The notes under the pieces were generated by a model, which did no database searches, had not been told where the DNA came from, and saw only the letters and a program-made list of their open reading frames with translations. A DNA stretch of 41,321 nucleotides from Deltaproteobacteria bacterium (lineage in GTDB: Bacteria > Myxococcota_A > Polyangia > Haliangiales > SHYZ01): the NCBI GenBank assembly GCA_016210055.1, contig JACQUZ010000093.1, positions 1-41,321 of the forward strand. The letters are read 5' to 3'. A program made the translations under genes and the position numbers. Each line of letters opens with the position of its first letter. Position 1 is the stretch's first letter. Below, piece by piece: positions 6,776-15,387 of the stretch.

Positions 6776-9700
6776 CTACCGGACCTTGTGCATGACCTCT
6801 ACGCTGTACTGACGATTCGGCCCGTGGCAGACCTCGCACGACTCGCTGCCCAGATACGTCTGCAGGTTCATGTGTGCCGCGGCGGCGAACGAGTCGTGGC
6901 AGCTTCCGCACGCCTTGCCCCACGCGCGCACCTTGACTGAAGCCGAGGCGTGCTCGGGCGTGACGGGTTCCTTCCAGGCGGTGCTGGTGCCGTGGCACTT
7001 CACGCAATCCTTGGCGTTTCCAGGCCAGGACGGGAAGCTGGCGGCATCGTAAGTTACTGGGTATGGCACCCCAAGGAAGACGCCATTTACGACAAAGCTC
7101 GAACCGTTGGCTAGCTCCTTGCCCATGTGAACCTTGTGCAGGAGGGAGCGGAAGTCCATGCTCACGCCTGGAGTTGGACCGACGTACCAGGCGTCGAACG
7201 AGAACTTGGGCCCGTCCTCATAACCAGGCGTCGTGTGGCAAAGGAGGCAGGTGTCCAGGCCTCGTCGGCCAAACCCGTGCGCCTGCAGGTCACCGTGGCA
7301 CTTGTTGCAGTTGTCACCCGAAGAGATGATCTTCCGCTCCTCGACGTTCGTTGCCGTCCCAAACAGGAAGCTCTTGGTAGCCGGCGGCGAGATCATCCGG
7401 TAGGTCGTGTTGTCGGTCGTGATGTCGTTCCAGCTCGAGGTCGTGCCGGCGAGCGTCCCGTTCGTCGTCACGCTGAAGTCCTTGTTCGCCCAGATGCCTA
7501 CGGTATACGTGCCGTTCAGCAGTGGGAGGCCTTTCCAGTCGCCCCAGCTTTGGTCGAAGTCCTCCGAGTCCGCTGCGGCTGCTGGGAAGAGCGCCTGGAG
7601 AGTGTCGCCAGGCCCACGCTTCCAGCCGAATCGCCCGTGCGTGCGGTAGCTAATCACCACCGGGTTACCGGCGGTAAATCCGCTGATGAGGGTGATCTTC
7701 CCGGTCGCCGAGTCGGTGACCGCGTAGTGGATTCCTTCTCGACGACCCTTGAGGGTCACTTCCTGGAGCTTCGCGCTAACACCGTGAGCGTAGCGAAGCG
7801 GCGTCGTGAACCAAATTCGGTCCTTGTCTCCCAAGTCGACGCCGGTCACGTCGTCGGTGGTCTGGATTCGACCTATGGTGAGGTACTCCTCAGTTCCTTT
7901 TTCGTCGTCAATGACGACCTTGGTGCCGGCCTTCGGCACAGCACTGCCGTCAGCTTCAACATACATCTGCAGCTCAGGTGCGCCCGCGGTCAGGCCAGTG
8001 CCTGCCTTAATCTCGGTCCGCTCCCACACTTGCTGGCGTCCCCAATAGACCGGCACGTTGGCGGCGACCAACTCATCGGTCCCGCTGACCACGCGCCCCA
8101 GAAGCTCGGTCGAAATATCGAGCGGAACATTCAAGGTGTAGGAAGTCGCCGCCGGGACAACCTCGAGGTAGAACCGATCGCCCTCGGCGAAGGGCACGAA
8201 CGTCGTGCCCGCAGGCGCGCTCTGCTTCACGGTGAACGACACGCCTTCATAGGTAACCGGCAACGAGTCGCCACTATTGGTGCCAATCGCTTGATCCTTC
8301 AAAGCCGCCGTGGCGGAGCCCACCACGTCGAACTTCGTCGCGCTGGTAAAGACGACCGCGATGGTTTGGGCCTTCGCGCCCTCACCCACCGACAGCCCGC
8401 TGATGCTGCCCGTCCCGTCAAATGGCGTGCTCTTGCGGAAGCTGAAGTCGAACACGTTGATGTTCGGCAGGATCCGCTGCGGGTTCGACATGGGGCCCGT
8501 CACGATCATCTGGAAGCGCGTCAGGCTATGGATCGGCCGTCCTGCTCCCTTGTCGTCGGTCACCGAGAAGGTCACTTCGAATGGGTCACCCGCCTGATGG
8601 TTTCCGCCTGCTCCGGTTCCACCGGCCACCTTGGTAATCGAAACATTCACGCCAGTGTTGAGGGCCGGGTTGCTCCATGGATGCAGGTGGGCATTCGCGA
8701 CTGCGAGCTGCGCGCCCGACGCCTTGTGGCAGACCACGCAGGTCTTGTCATCGGTCATTGGGGGCATTGTCTGGTTGTTCGCGGTGTACGGCTTTGTCCA
8801 ATCGATGTCGTCGTGGCAGGATCCGCACGTCTTTCGGGTGACGGTGGTTTGGATGTTCGCCCCTTGGGCAGGCGCGGCGAGCGGGCCAGCCCCGTCGGGA
8901 TCGCCGTGGCACTTGTCGCAGGCCACCACGCCGGTCCGCATCTGGTCCTCTAGGAACTTCTGGGGACCCGTCAGCGCGCTGTACCCGACATCGCGGGGCA
9001 TGGGGCCATTGCCGCCGGTGCCCGTGTAATTCGCTTTCGTCTTGTCCCAAAGGTAGGCGACATAGGCGCTCGGCATCACCGGGAAGCTGAACTTGCCATA
9101 GTCAAACACCGTGTTGTTGTATCCAACGAGCTTGTAAGGCTTGGGAGTCGCGGCGTAATTGCGCGAGCCATCATCGTTCGTGGCCACGCCGAGCACCGAG
9201 GGGAGGTGCGAGCCGCCATGGATCCTATGCACCATGGTTCCGAGCTCAATCGTCGCACCTGGCGTTCCGCCCGCAGCTTCAGCGACATTCCGATCCTCCG
9301 CGCCAGCGGTATGACAGAGGACGCAAATCCTCACGTCGTTTCTCGAGCCGCCGTGAGCTTGGACCTTCGTGTGGCAGGCATTGCAGTTGTCATTGGCGAC
9401 GACTTCACGCTTCGTGATAGAAGCGGCGCCGCCAAAGAGGAAATCGAAAACGGCGTTGCCGGCATCGCGGTACGACTTGCCCTCGACGGAGTAGCTCTTG
9501 TAGAGCACCATGCCGACGGTGTACGTCCCGTCCAGGAGCGCCTGACCGGCAAGCTCGCCGTGGTCCGCTCCAAATGAAGCCGTGTCGTTGAGCGGAGCGA
9601 GGTACTTGTCGGGAATCGGTGACTTGAACGCATAGGTGTACGAGCCGTCTGGATTCGCGGTGGCGACGGTCTTGACGTCGCTCTGGCTCGCGATCACGCG

Positions 9701-10162
9701 CTGGTAGTTCGAGGTCGGCCCCGACACCATGATGGAGGCGCCAGAGAGATCGCTGAGCGGAAGGCTCGTGCCGTCCTTCTTCTTGATTGTGAAACTGACC
9801 TTGATGGTGTCGCCGACCTTGAAGGAACCAGAGGCTCCAGTCCCCCCCGAAACGCCCGTAATCGTGACGGCGACTCCTGGCAAGTTGTCGTAACTCGTGA
9901 GGGGCGTCACACCATCCTTGCCGTCCTCACCGTCGACACCGTCCTTGCCGTTGACGCCATCCTTGCCATCGACACCGTCCTTGCCGCCGACGCCATCCTT
10001 GCCGTTTACTCCATCCTTGCCGTTGACCCCGTCCTTGCCGTTAACGCCATCCGTACCGGCCGAGCCAGGGTCACCCTTGCATCCGGCCGTCATGGCAAGT
10101 GACAACCCAAGGACGATCCCGGCAATACTCTGGGCCGCATTGCCGAAGCGCCAAGTCCTCAT
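6776..10162 (-). CDS. OmcA/MtrC-family decaheme c-type cytochrome lipoprotein with collagen-like N-terminal tract
   Basis: A 1128-residue predicted surface cytochrome for extracellular electron transfer. Residues 1-28 are a lipoprotein signal with the acylated Cys28 (MTAGC). Residues 30-86 are 19 uninterrupted Gly-X-Y triplets, mostly of GKDGVN/GKDGVD type, like a collagen stalk. Ten CXXCH heme sites follow in two groups of five: Cys260, 280, 415, 446, 475, and Cys952, 972, 1053, 1085, 1109 (first Cys of each). The groups are separated by about 470 residues of beta-type sequence, which matches the beta / pentaheme / beta / pentaheme plan of MtrC. AAAGGGTGA precedes ATG 10162. No MtrA or MtrB partner lies nearby, so how it reaches the surface and receives electrons is not shown here. 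The collagen tract is unusual for the family. Confidence 0.93.
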   Translation of the reverse strand: MRTWRFGNAAQSIAGIVLGLSLAMTAGCKGDPGSAGTDGVNGKDGVNGKDGVNGKDGVGGKDGVDGKDGVNGKDGVDGEDGKDGVTPLTSYDNLPGVAVTITGVSGGTGASGSFKVGDTIKVSFTIKKKDGTSLPLSDLSGASIMVSGPTSNYQRVIASQSDVKTVATANPDGSYTYAFKSPIPDKYLAPLNDTASFGADHGELAGQALLDGTYTVGMVLYKSYSVEGKSYRDAGNAVFDFLFGGAASITKREVVANDNCNACHTKVQAHGGSRNDVRICVLCHTAGAEDRNVAEAAGGTPGATIELGTMVHRIHGGSHLPSVLGVATNDDGSRNYAATPKPYKLVGYNNTVFDYGKFSFPVMPSAYVAYLWDKTKANYTGTGGNGPMPRDVGYSALTGPQKFLEDQMRTGVVACDKCHGDPDGAGPLAAPAQGANIQTTVTRKTCGSCHDDIDWTKPYTANNQTMPPMTDDKTCVVCHKASGAQLAVANAHLHPWSNPALNTGVNVSITKVAGGTGAGGNHQAGDPFEVTFSVTDDKGAGRPIHSLTRFQMIVTGPMSNPQRILPNINVFDFSFRKSTPFDGTGSISGLSVGEGAKAQTIAVVFTSATKFDVVGSATAALKDQAIGTNSGDSLPVTYEGVSFTVKQSAPAGTTFVPFAEGDRFYLEVVPAATSYTLNVPLDISTELLGRVVSGTDELVAANVPVYWGRQQVWERTEIKAGTGLTAGAPELQMYVEADGSAVPKAGTKVVIDDEKGTEEYLTIGRIQTTDDVTGVDLGDKDRIWFTTPLRYAHGVSAKLQEVTLKGRREGIHYAVTDSATGKITLISGFTAGNPVVISYRTHGRFGWKRGPGDTLQALFPAAAADSEDFDQSWGDWKGLPLLNGTYTVGIWANKDFSVTTNGTLAGTTSSWNDITTDNTTYRMISPPATKSFLFGTATNVEERKIISSGDNCNKCHGDLQAHGFGRRGLDTCLLCHTTPGYEDGPKFSFDAWYVGPTPGVSMDFRSLLHKVHMGKELANGSSFVVNGVFLGVPYPVTYDAASFPSWPGNAKDCVKCHGTSTAWKEPVTPEHASASVKVRAWGKACGSCHDSFAAAAHMNLQTYLGSESCEVCHGPNRQYSVEVMHKVR
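9905..10075 (-). repeat. Coding triplet repeat: collagen-like Gly-X-Y tract of the decaheme cytochrome
   Basis: Within the cytochrome gene, codons 30-86 encode 19 Gly-X-Y triplets built on an 18-bp DNA unit (GKDGVN or GKDGVD). The near-identical units make the tract prone to length variation by slippage or recombination. It is a coding repeat, not a CRISPR array, since there are no unique spacers. Confidence 0.9.
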
Positions 10163-10746
10163 ATGTTCACCCTTTCTTCAAGAGTTACGGAAGCCCACGT
10201 CCTCCTCGTGAGCCCCAAACAAGCTGTCGTTCAAGGCAGGTCCGGGCCGAAGAAGACGGGAGGCCCGCGCGGCTCGGTCGGCAAGCCACGCGTGCTCATC
10301 CGGGCGTGTCGCGGAATGAGAGCCGCTTTCGTGCGAGCGACCCAATTCCCTAGGACGAGCATTCTGGGTCGTGCTGCCACGCCCAGCCCTCAAGCAAGCC
10401 GTGAACCAGGCACAAAACCACCTTGCGTTGCGCTGGGTTAACTAGGTTCCCGACGCTCCGAACCGCTTCTCGAGCACCCGATCGCGCGCAAGGGTTGCCG
10501 ATGAGGTGCGCGTGGACGCACGAGTTGCGAGCATCCCTTCGCCGGGTGACTTCCCTCTCGCGTGAAACCCAACCGCTTCATTCAGAGCCAGCGGTCGACC
10601 CTTCCCACAGCAGGCTTCGCGGTTTCTTGACTGCCGACCTTTCGGCCGATGTAACATCTATTTGCCGTGCAAGCGCGTGCTTGTCGGCTAAGCAAGCAAA
10701 ACCACGGTCCCGGAAGCCGGGCACAGTTCGTGAACGAGAGGCCGAC
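10163..10746. other. 584-bp divergent intergenic region with candidate promoter for the two-component operon
   Basis: This gap separates the leftward cytochrome from the rightward response regulator. No gene with a recognisable product is seen; an in-frame upstream extension of the regulator (from 10423) has no domain and is not kept. The clearest signal is TTGACT (10627-10632), 17 bp, TGTAAC (10650-10655), with the 11-bp dyad GATGTAACATC (10648-10658) over the -10. No convincing promoter was found for the cytochrome, and no -24/-12 element was found here. Confidence 0.4.
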
Positions 10747-12111
10747 GTGACCCGCGTGTTGGTTGTTGACGACGATCGCTCAATCCGCAGGACCCTCGAA
10801 AAATTCCTACAAGGCGAAGGCTACGAAGTCCTCACCGCCCAGGCTGGCCCCGAGGGGCTCGATGCGATTCGACGCGGGGTGGCCGATGCCGTCCTTCTCG
10901 ACCTGGGACTTCCCGAAATGGACGGGTTGGAAGTCTTGGCCCAGGTTCAGGACTTGCCGAGCCCTCCTCCCATCATCGTTTGCACGGCACGCGATGACAT
11001 GCAGTCGACCGTTCGTGCCGTCCAGCTTGGAGCCTACGATTACCTGGTCAAGCCGCTCGACGTCGATCGCCTGCGCCTGCTGGTCAGGCGTGCCCTGGAC
11101 TCGCGAGAGGCCTCTCGCAACCTGCGTCAGATCGTTCAAGAAGTGTCGAGCGGTTACCAGGTGGGTAGCATCGTCGGAAAAAGCACGGCAATTCGGGAGA
11201 TCTACAAGGCCATAGGGGCCGTCTCGATGAGCCGAACCACGGTGCTCGTGACCGGTGAGTCGGGGACCGGCAAGGAGCTCGTAGCACGGGCGATCCACTA
11301 CGCGAGCCCGGATCGCGAGCGCCCATTCGTGGCGGTGAACTGCACGGCCTTGGCCAGGGAGCTCCTTGAGTCCGAGCTCTTTGGCCACGTGCGGGGCGCC
11401 TTCACCGGCGCGGTCGCCGACAAGGTCGGCCGCTTTGAGCTGGCGGCCCAGGGTACCCTCTTCCTCGACGAGGTCGCAGAAATCCCGCTCGATCTCCAGG
11501 CCAAGCTCTTAAGGGTCCTTCAGGAGCGCGTGTTCGAGCGCGTGGGCGATACCCGCAGCCTCCCCCTGCGAGCCCGCGTAGTGGCTGCGACTCACCGTGA
11601 TCTCGCAGCCATGGTGCGCGAGGGCACGTTTCGCGAGGATCTCTACTACCGCCTCCGTGTCATGGAAATCCCTATTCCGCCGCTGCGGGAGCGGCGAGAG
11701 GACATCCAGCTCCTGGTTGATGCGCTGCTAGCGAAAATCAACAGGGAGCTACACAAGGGCGTCCGCTTCGTCGCGCAGGAAGCCATGAGGCTCCTCGAAA
11801 CCTACCCTTGGCCCGGCAATGTTCGCGAGCTCGAAAACGCGCTGACACGTGCGGTCGTTCTGGCCAAGGGCGACGTGCTCGACTTGCCCCTGCTCCCAAT
11901 CGGCGACAGTCAAGCAGATCCCCAAGCTCCGCAAGTTCCGCACGCCGAGGAAGCGGTCCTCCCGCTGCGAGAGGTCGAGAAACGCCATGTCGAGCACGTG
12001 CTACGCCTCACGGGGTGGAACAAGCGGCGGGCATGCGCACTTCTAGATATCAGTCGCCCGACACTCGACCGAAAAATCGAGGAATATCAGCTCAAGCGCC
12101 CAGGTGAATGA
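10747..12111 (+). CDS. NtrC-family sigma-54-dependent response regulator
   Basis: A 454-residue activator that, when phosphorylated, opens sigma-54 promoters. Residues 1-120 are a receiver domain (VLVVDDD acidic pocket, phospho-acceptor Asp52 in LLDLGLPEMDG, Lys in YLVKPLD). The AAA+ domain has Walker A GESGTGKE at 170-177, an intact sigma-54 contact loop GAFTGA at 217-222 and LFLDEV as Walker B. The C-terminus has a Fis-type helix-turn-helix (GWNKRRACALLDISRPTLDR). Start is GTG 10747, preceded by GAGAGG; a longer frame upstream is not domain-supported. Its stop overlaps the kinase start (ATGA), so the two are a coupled pair. The likely target is the exporter operon downstream, which carries a matching promoter and upstream half-sites. 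Confidence 0.93.
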   Translation: MTRVLVVDDDRSIRRTLEKFLQGEGYEVLTAQAGPEGLDAIRRGVADAVLLDLGLPEMDGLEVLAQVQDLPSPPPIIVCTARDDMQSTVRAVQLGAYDYLVKPLDVDRLRLLVRRALDSREASRNLRQIVQEVSSGYQVGSIVGKSTAIREIYKAIGAVSMSRTTVLVTGESGTGKELVARAIHYASPDRERPFVAVNCTALARELLESELFGHVRGAFTGAVADKVGRFELAAQGTLFLDEVAEIPLDLQAKLLRVLQERVFERVGDTRSLPLRARVVAATHRDLAAMVREGTFREDLYYRLRVMEIPIPPLRERREDIQLLVDALLAKINRELHKGVRFVAQEAMRLLETYPWPGNVRELENALTRAVVLAKGDVLDLPLLPIGDSQADPQAPQVPHAEEAVLPLREVEKRHVEHVLRLTGWNKRRACALLDISRPTLDRKIEEYQLKRPGE

Positions 12112-14126
12112 TGCTGGCCTTCCTGTTCACGGGCATTGCAATCCTGGGCTTCTCACTGGGAGCGCTCGTCCTTCGCTCCGACCCCGCTCGTCGGGACAGC
12201 CGCTTTTTTGCCATGGCCGTATTCCTCGACGCCATCATGGCCTTGGTCAATGCGGCCGTCGCCATCAAAGGGAATAATCTCACCGACCTCCACCCGAGCT
12301 ACTACTCCGCGGCCACGGGCATGGTGGCCACGTACCTCATCACCGAGCTCGCCTACTCATTTCCGTTCAACGAAAGCATGCCGCGTCGGCTGCGGGTGCC
12401 GCTGCTCCTCTATGTTGCGTTGAACCTGCTCCTCGGTGGCTTGCCCGCCACGCGGCACTGGTACCTTCCCAAGTGCAACCTGTTCTTCTTCTTGCCGAGC
12501 TACCTCCTCACGCTGCGCCTTCTCTACCGAAACTACCGTCGGGTGCGCGGGGAACGCGACGCAGCTGGAATCCCGATCGTCATGCTCGCGCTCGTGTTCC
12601 GGTGGACGTCGTCTCTCGTGACGTACCTCATCGCCGCGCGCATCTCTCCGACGGCGTTCTCCTGGGCGCTTCACTTCGAAGTCACGGTGGCGGCGCTGGT
12701 CGGGTACCTGCTCGTGGGCTACGCATTGCTCCGTTACCGATTGTTCCGCGTGCGCGGCGTGGTGGCGGAGGTGGTTCTTTACGGCGGCGCGCTCCTTGCC
12801 GTCGTCGGGCTACTCGTGGTCGCTGTTGACTCGGTCATGCGCCACGTCGTGGATCCGTTCTTCCAACGCATGTTGCTCGTCGCGGTGGCCACGATCCCCG
12901 TGCTCTTCATCGTCGTTGCCAGGCCGCTCCTCTTGCGGATGCAATGGGCCATCTTGGGGCCCATCGACCCACGGCGGGCCTTGGCGAGGGAGGTGAGCGA
13001 GAGGGCGCTGCGAGCCACCGAGGGAGAGGTGGACATCGACGCCATGCTGCGCGCGTGCCTGGAAGCGCTCAATGAAGTGACGCGCTGCGGCCACGCGCGA
13101 TTCCTCAGCGGGCCGGCGTGGCCACTCGAGGGGTCTGGGCCTTTCCTTTCGGAACCCATCGCGTCCTACTTGTCGTCGGCGCACGTCACGCACCTCCTTG
13201 GCGCCAAGACCCATGGGCTCCCCGACGAGGTCGCCGCGGCGCTGCGCGAGACGGGCGCCGAATTGCTCGTGCCCGTGGCCCAGGGGGGCGTCGTGTACGG
13301 CGCGTTCGCGACCTCGTGCGCCGATCTGGATCGGGAAGCCGTGAGCCTCGCGGAAACGGTGGCGCATCACCTTGCGCTCAAGATGGAGAACTATGCGCTC
13401 TTCGCGCGCATGATTCGAATGAAGCGCGAGCTCGATGAAGCGCAGCGCCTGGCCACGCTGGGGAAGTTCGCCGCCGCCATTGCGCACGACATTCGGACGC
13501 CGCTCACCAGCGTGCAGATGAACGTCCAAATGCTTCGCGGCAAGGCCCAACTCCCCCCCGACGACATGGAGTGCTTTGACATCGCGCTCCACGAGCTTCG
13601 ACGCCTGAACGAGCACGTGACGGAGATCCTCGATTACGCCAAGCCGGTGCAGCTGACGAAGACGCCCGTGGACCTACGCGACGTGGTGGAGGACGCGGCA
13701 CGCACGTTCGAGCCCCTGCTCAGCGAGCGGAGTGCGTGGCTCGCCAAGGAGCATGGCGAGGGACTTCCCCAAGTCATCGTGGATCCCCACCGGCTGCGGC
13801 AAGTGCTGTGGAATCTCCTCGACAACGCAACCAAAGCCTCACCAAAGGGCGCGTCGATCACGGTGCGAACGCGCTGCGCCGACGGGGGGAAAGTCGCGCT
13901 CGAGGTCGCGGATCCCGGCAAGGGCATTCCAGAAGAGCACCTACCGCGGATTTTCGAGCCATTCTTCACCACGCGTCCAGATGGTACCGGCCTAGGGCTG
14001 GCGATCGTCCAGAAAGTCATCCGAGCGCACGGCGGTGAGGTTTTCGTCCGCTCCACTGTCGGCCATGGCTCGACCTTTACCATTCTCCTTCCGGGAGTTC
14101 CGGGGGGACACGCCCTTCCCCTCTAA
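12108..14126 (+). CDS. Membrane sensor histidine kinase (PrsK-like layout)
   Basis: A 672-residue kinase, partner of the overlapping NtrC-type regulator. Residues 1-285 hold about eight hydrophobic segments, forming a membrane sensor like that of PrsK-type kinases. A GAF-like region follows at about 300-430. The HisKA domain has GKFAAAIAHDIRTPLTSVQM with phospho-acceptor His460. The ATPase domain shows the N box NLLDNATKAS, the G1 box DPGKGIPEEHL, then FEPFFTTRPDGTGLGLAI and GHGSTFTILLP. The length and order are complete. No periplasmic binding domain is evident, so the signal is probably membrane-linked, or sensed through the GAF region. The exporter operon starts 134 bp after its stop. Confidence 0.92.
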   Translation: MMLAFLFTGIAILGFSLGALVLRSDPARRDSRFFAMAVFLDAIMALVNAAVAIKGNNLTDLHPSYYSAATGMVATYLITELAYSFPFNESMPRRLRVPLLLYVALNLLLGGLPATRHWYLPKCNLFFFLPSYLLTLRLLYRNYRRVRGERDAAGIPIVMLALVFRWTSSLVTYLIAARISPTAFSWALHFEVTVAALVGYLLVGYALLRYRLFRVRGVVAEVVLYGGALLAVVGLLVVAVDSVMRHVVDPFFQRMLLVAVATIPVLFIVVARPLLLRMQWAILGPIDPRRALAREVSERALRATEGEVDIDAMLRACLEALNEVTRCGHARFLSGPAWPLEGSGPFLSEPIASYLSSAHVTHLLGAKTHGLPDEVAAALRETGAELLVPVAQGGVVYGAFATSCADLDREAVSLAETVAHHLALKMENYALFARMIRMKRELDEAQRLATLGKFAAAIAHDIRTPLTSVQMNVQMLRGKAQLPPDDMECFDIALHELRRLNEHVTEILDYAKPVQLTKTPVDLRDVVEDAARTFEPLLSERSAWLAKEHGEGLPQVIVDPHRLRQVLWNLLDNATKASPKGASITVRTRCADGGKVALEVADPGKGIPEEHLPRIFEPFFTTRPDGTGLGLAIVQKVIRAHGGEVFVRSTVGHGSTFTILLPGVPGGHALPL

Positions 14127-14165
14127 GACCGCGCCATCAAGGCCCCACTCCCGCCTACACGAAGC

Positions 14166-14190
14166 GTTACAGGCAGTAACGGATTGTTAC
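14166..14190 (+). promoter_or_regulatory. Candidate enhancer site: three GTTAC/GTAAC half-sites at 10-bp spacing
   Basis: GTTAC (14166-14170), GTAAC (14176-14180) and GTTAC (14186-14190) alternate in orientation with exactly 5-bp gaps, so all face the same side of the helix. The first pair is part of a perfect 6-5-6 inverted repeat (CGTTAC/GTAACG, 14165-14181). The centre lies about 80 bp upstream of the start predicted for the sigma-54 promoter at 14233, a usual distance for NtrC-type activators. Confidence 0.6.
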
Positions 14191-14232
14191 CGTCACGGCG
14201 AGTGCTTCTTCGTGATTTCGAGGACTTGACCC

Positions 14233-14248
14233 CGGCACGGAGGGTGCT
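14233..14248 (+). promoter_or_regulatory. Candidate sigma-54 (-24/-12) promoter of the exporter operon
   Basis: CGGCACG (14233-14239), GAGG and GTGCT (14244-14248) match the sigma-54 pattern TGGCACG-N4-TTGCW, with GG (14234-14235) and GC (14246-14247) separated by the required 10 bp. Predicted transcription would begin near 14259, only about two bases before GTG 14261, so the mRNA would be nearly leaderless or translation would begin later. Confidence 0.6.
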
Positions 14249-14260
14249 TTACGAGGATTC

Positions 14261-15385
14261 GTGTGGTCGCTTGCTCGCAAAATCCTTGTTCATGACCGGG
14301 TGAAGTTCTTCGTGGCAGCTGCAGGCGTTTCGGTCAGCGTGCTGCTCGTGCTCGTTCAAGTTGGGCTCTACCTCGGTTTCATGCAAAACGCCTCAAACCT
14401 CATCGACAGATCCACGGCCGACATATGGGTCGCGGGCGAGGGCAACGAGAATTTCGACTTCGCCCTGCCGTTCGATGAGGCCCTCTACTACCGCGTCGAG
14501 GGAACCCCTGGCGTCGAGCTTGCCGAGCCCATGCTTCTCGCGTTCGGCCAATGGAAGATGAGCAATGGCGGCGCCGTTGGCGTGCAGGTGGTCGGCCTAA
14601 AAGAAAACGCGCAGCTCCTCAAGCCCGCGCCCATCATTGCCGGCGACCCCGGTCGAATCGCCGAAGTCGACGGCATCATCGTCGACAAGAGCGAGTTCCC
14701 CAAGCTCCTCCTTGAGAGGGGAATTGGTGAGCGGCAGGAGATAACGGGCGTGCGGTCAAGGATCATTGGCCTATCCCAAGGCCTCCGCAGCTTCACGACG
14801 TCCCCCTTTGTCTTCGCGAACATGGATTCGGCGCGGGCCTTCACGAGACAAGGGCCCGATAAGCTTACGTATGCCCTAGTGCGGGTGGCTCGAGGAGCCC
14901 GCGTGGAGGACGTGATGGCACGCATCGACGCCATCCCTGGGATCCAGGCCTTCACCAAGCAGGAGTTCTCAGAGCACTCGCGCACGTACTGGTCCAAGCG
15001 CACGGGTGTCGGCGTGGGCTTTTTCATGACCGCGGCCTTGGGCGTGATCATCGGCCTGGTGGTCGTCGGACAAATCCTTTACAACGGGACCCTCGAGCAC
15101 ATCAGGGAGTACGGCACGCTCAAGGCAATGGGTGCCCGGAACTCCGGGATCGTGCGCGTCATTCTTTACCAAGCGCTCATCTCGGCTGCCGTCGGATTTG
15201 TGATGGGTGGCGTGGGCGCACTTCTCGTGCGGGAGGGGATCAAGGCGGCCTACCTGCACGTGGTGTTGTCGCCGCCTCTTCTCGTCGGCACGGCCCTCCT
15301 CACCATCGCGATGTGTGCGGTAGCGGCACTCCTGTCGATCACCAAGGTGCTCCGGCTCGATCCGGCCACCGTCTTCAAGGGATAG
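14261..15385 (+). CDS. FtsX/MacB-fold ABC transporter permease, DevC-like
   Basis: A 374-residue permease of a tripartite efflux system. One membrane helix at about residues 17-38 is followed by a periplasmic domain (about 40-250) and three C-terminal helices (about 255-280, 300-330, 340-365), the FtsX layout. GTLKAMGARNSGI is the typical cytoplasmic coupling element, and the protein ends LDPATVFKG as DevC proteins do. Start GTG 14261 is chosen because residues 2-15 match the DevC N-terminus; GAGGA is only 3 bp upstream, and GTG 14300 is an alternative. The ATPase begins 2 bp after its stop. DevBCA systems export glycolipids in cyanobacterial heterocysts, but the cargo here is unknown. Confidence 0.87.
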   Translation: MWSLARKILVHDRVKFFVAAAGVSVSVLLVLVQVGLYLGFMQNASNLIDRSTADIWVAGEGNENFDFALPFDEALYYRVEGTPGVELAEPMLLAFGQWKMSNGGAVGVQVVGLKENAQLLKPAPIIAGDPGRIAEVDGIIVDKSEFPKLLLERGIGERQEITGVRSRIIGLSQGLRSFTTSPFVFANMDSARAFTRQGPDKLTYALVRVARGARVEDVMARIDAIPGIQAFTKQEFSEHSRTYWSKRTGVGVGFFMTAALGVIIGLVVVGQILYNGTLEHIREYGTLKAMGARNSGIVRVILYQALISAAVGFVMGGVGALLVREGIKAAYLHVVLSPPLLVGTALLTIAMCAVAALLSITKVLRLDPATVFKG

Positions 15386-15387
15386 GG

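Noticed and set aside
7127..8953. 608-codon plus-strand open frame antisense to the cytochrome
   Set aside because: It mirrors the codon pattern of the cytochrome gene, has no recognised domain and conflicts with ten well-placed heme motifs on the other strand.
9905..10075. Repeat array that might be taken for a CRISPR
   Set aside because: The units are contiguous 18-bp coding repeats for Gly-X-Y triplets with no unique spacers.
10393..10420. GGCAC and TTGCG near 10410 as a sigma-54 promoter for the two-component operon
   Set aside because: Spacing between the GG and GC elements is about 14 bp instead of 10.
10423..10746. Upstream in-frame extension of the NtrC-type regulator
   Set aside because: No domain or signal in the extra 108 codons; GTG 10747 has GAGAGG upstream and opens directly on the receiver domain.
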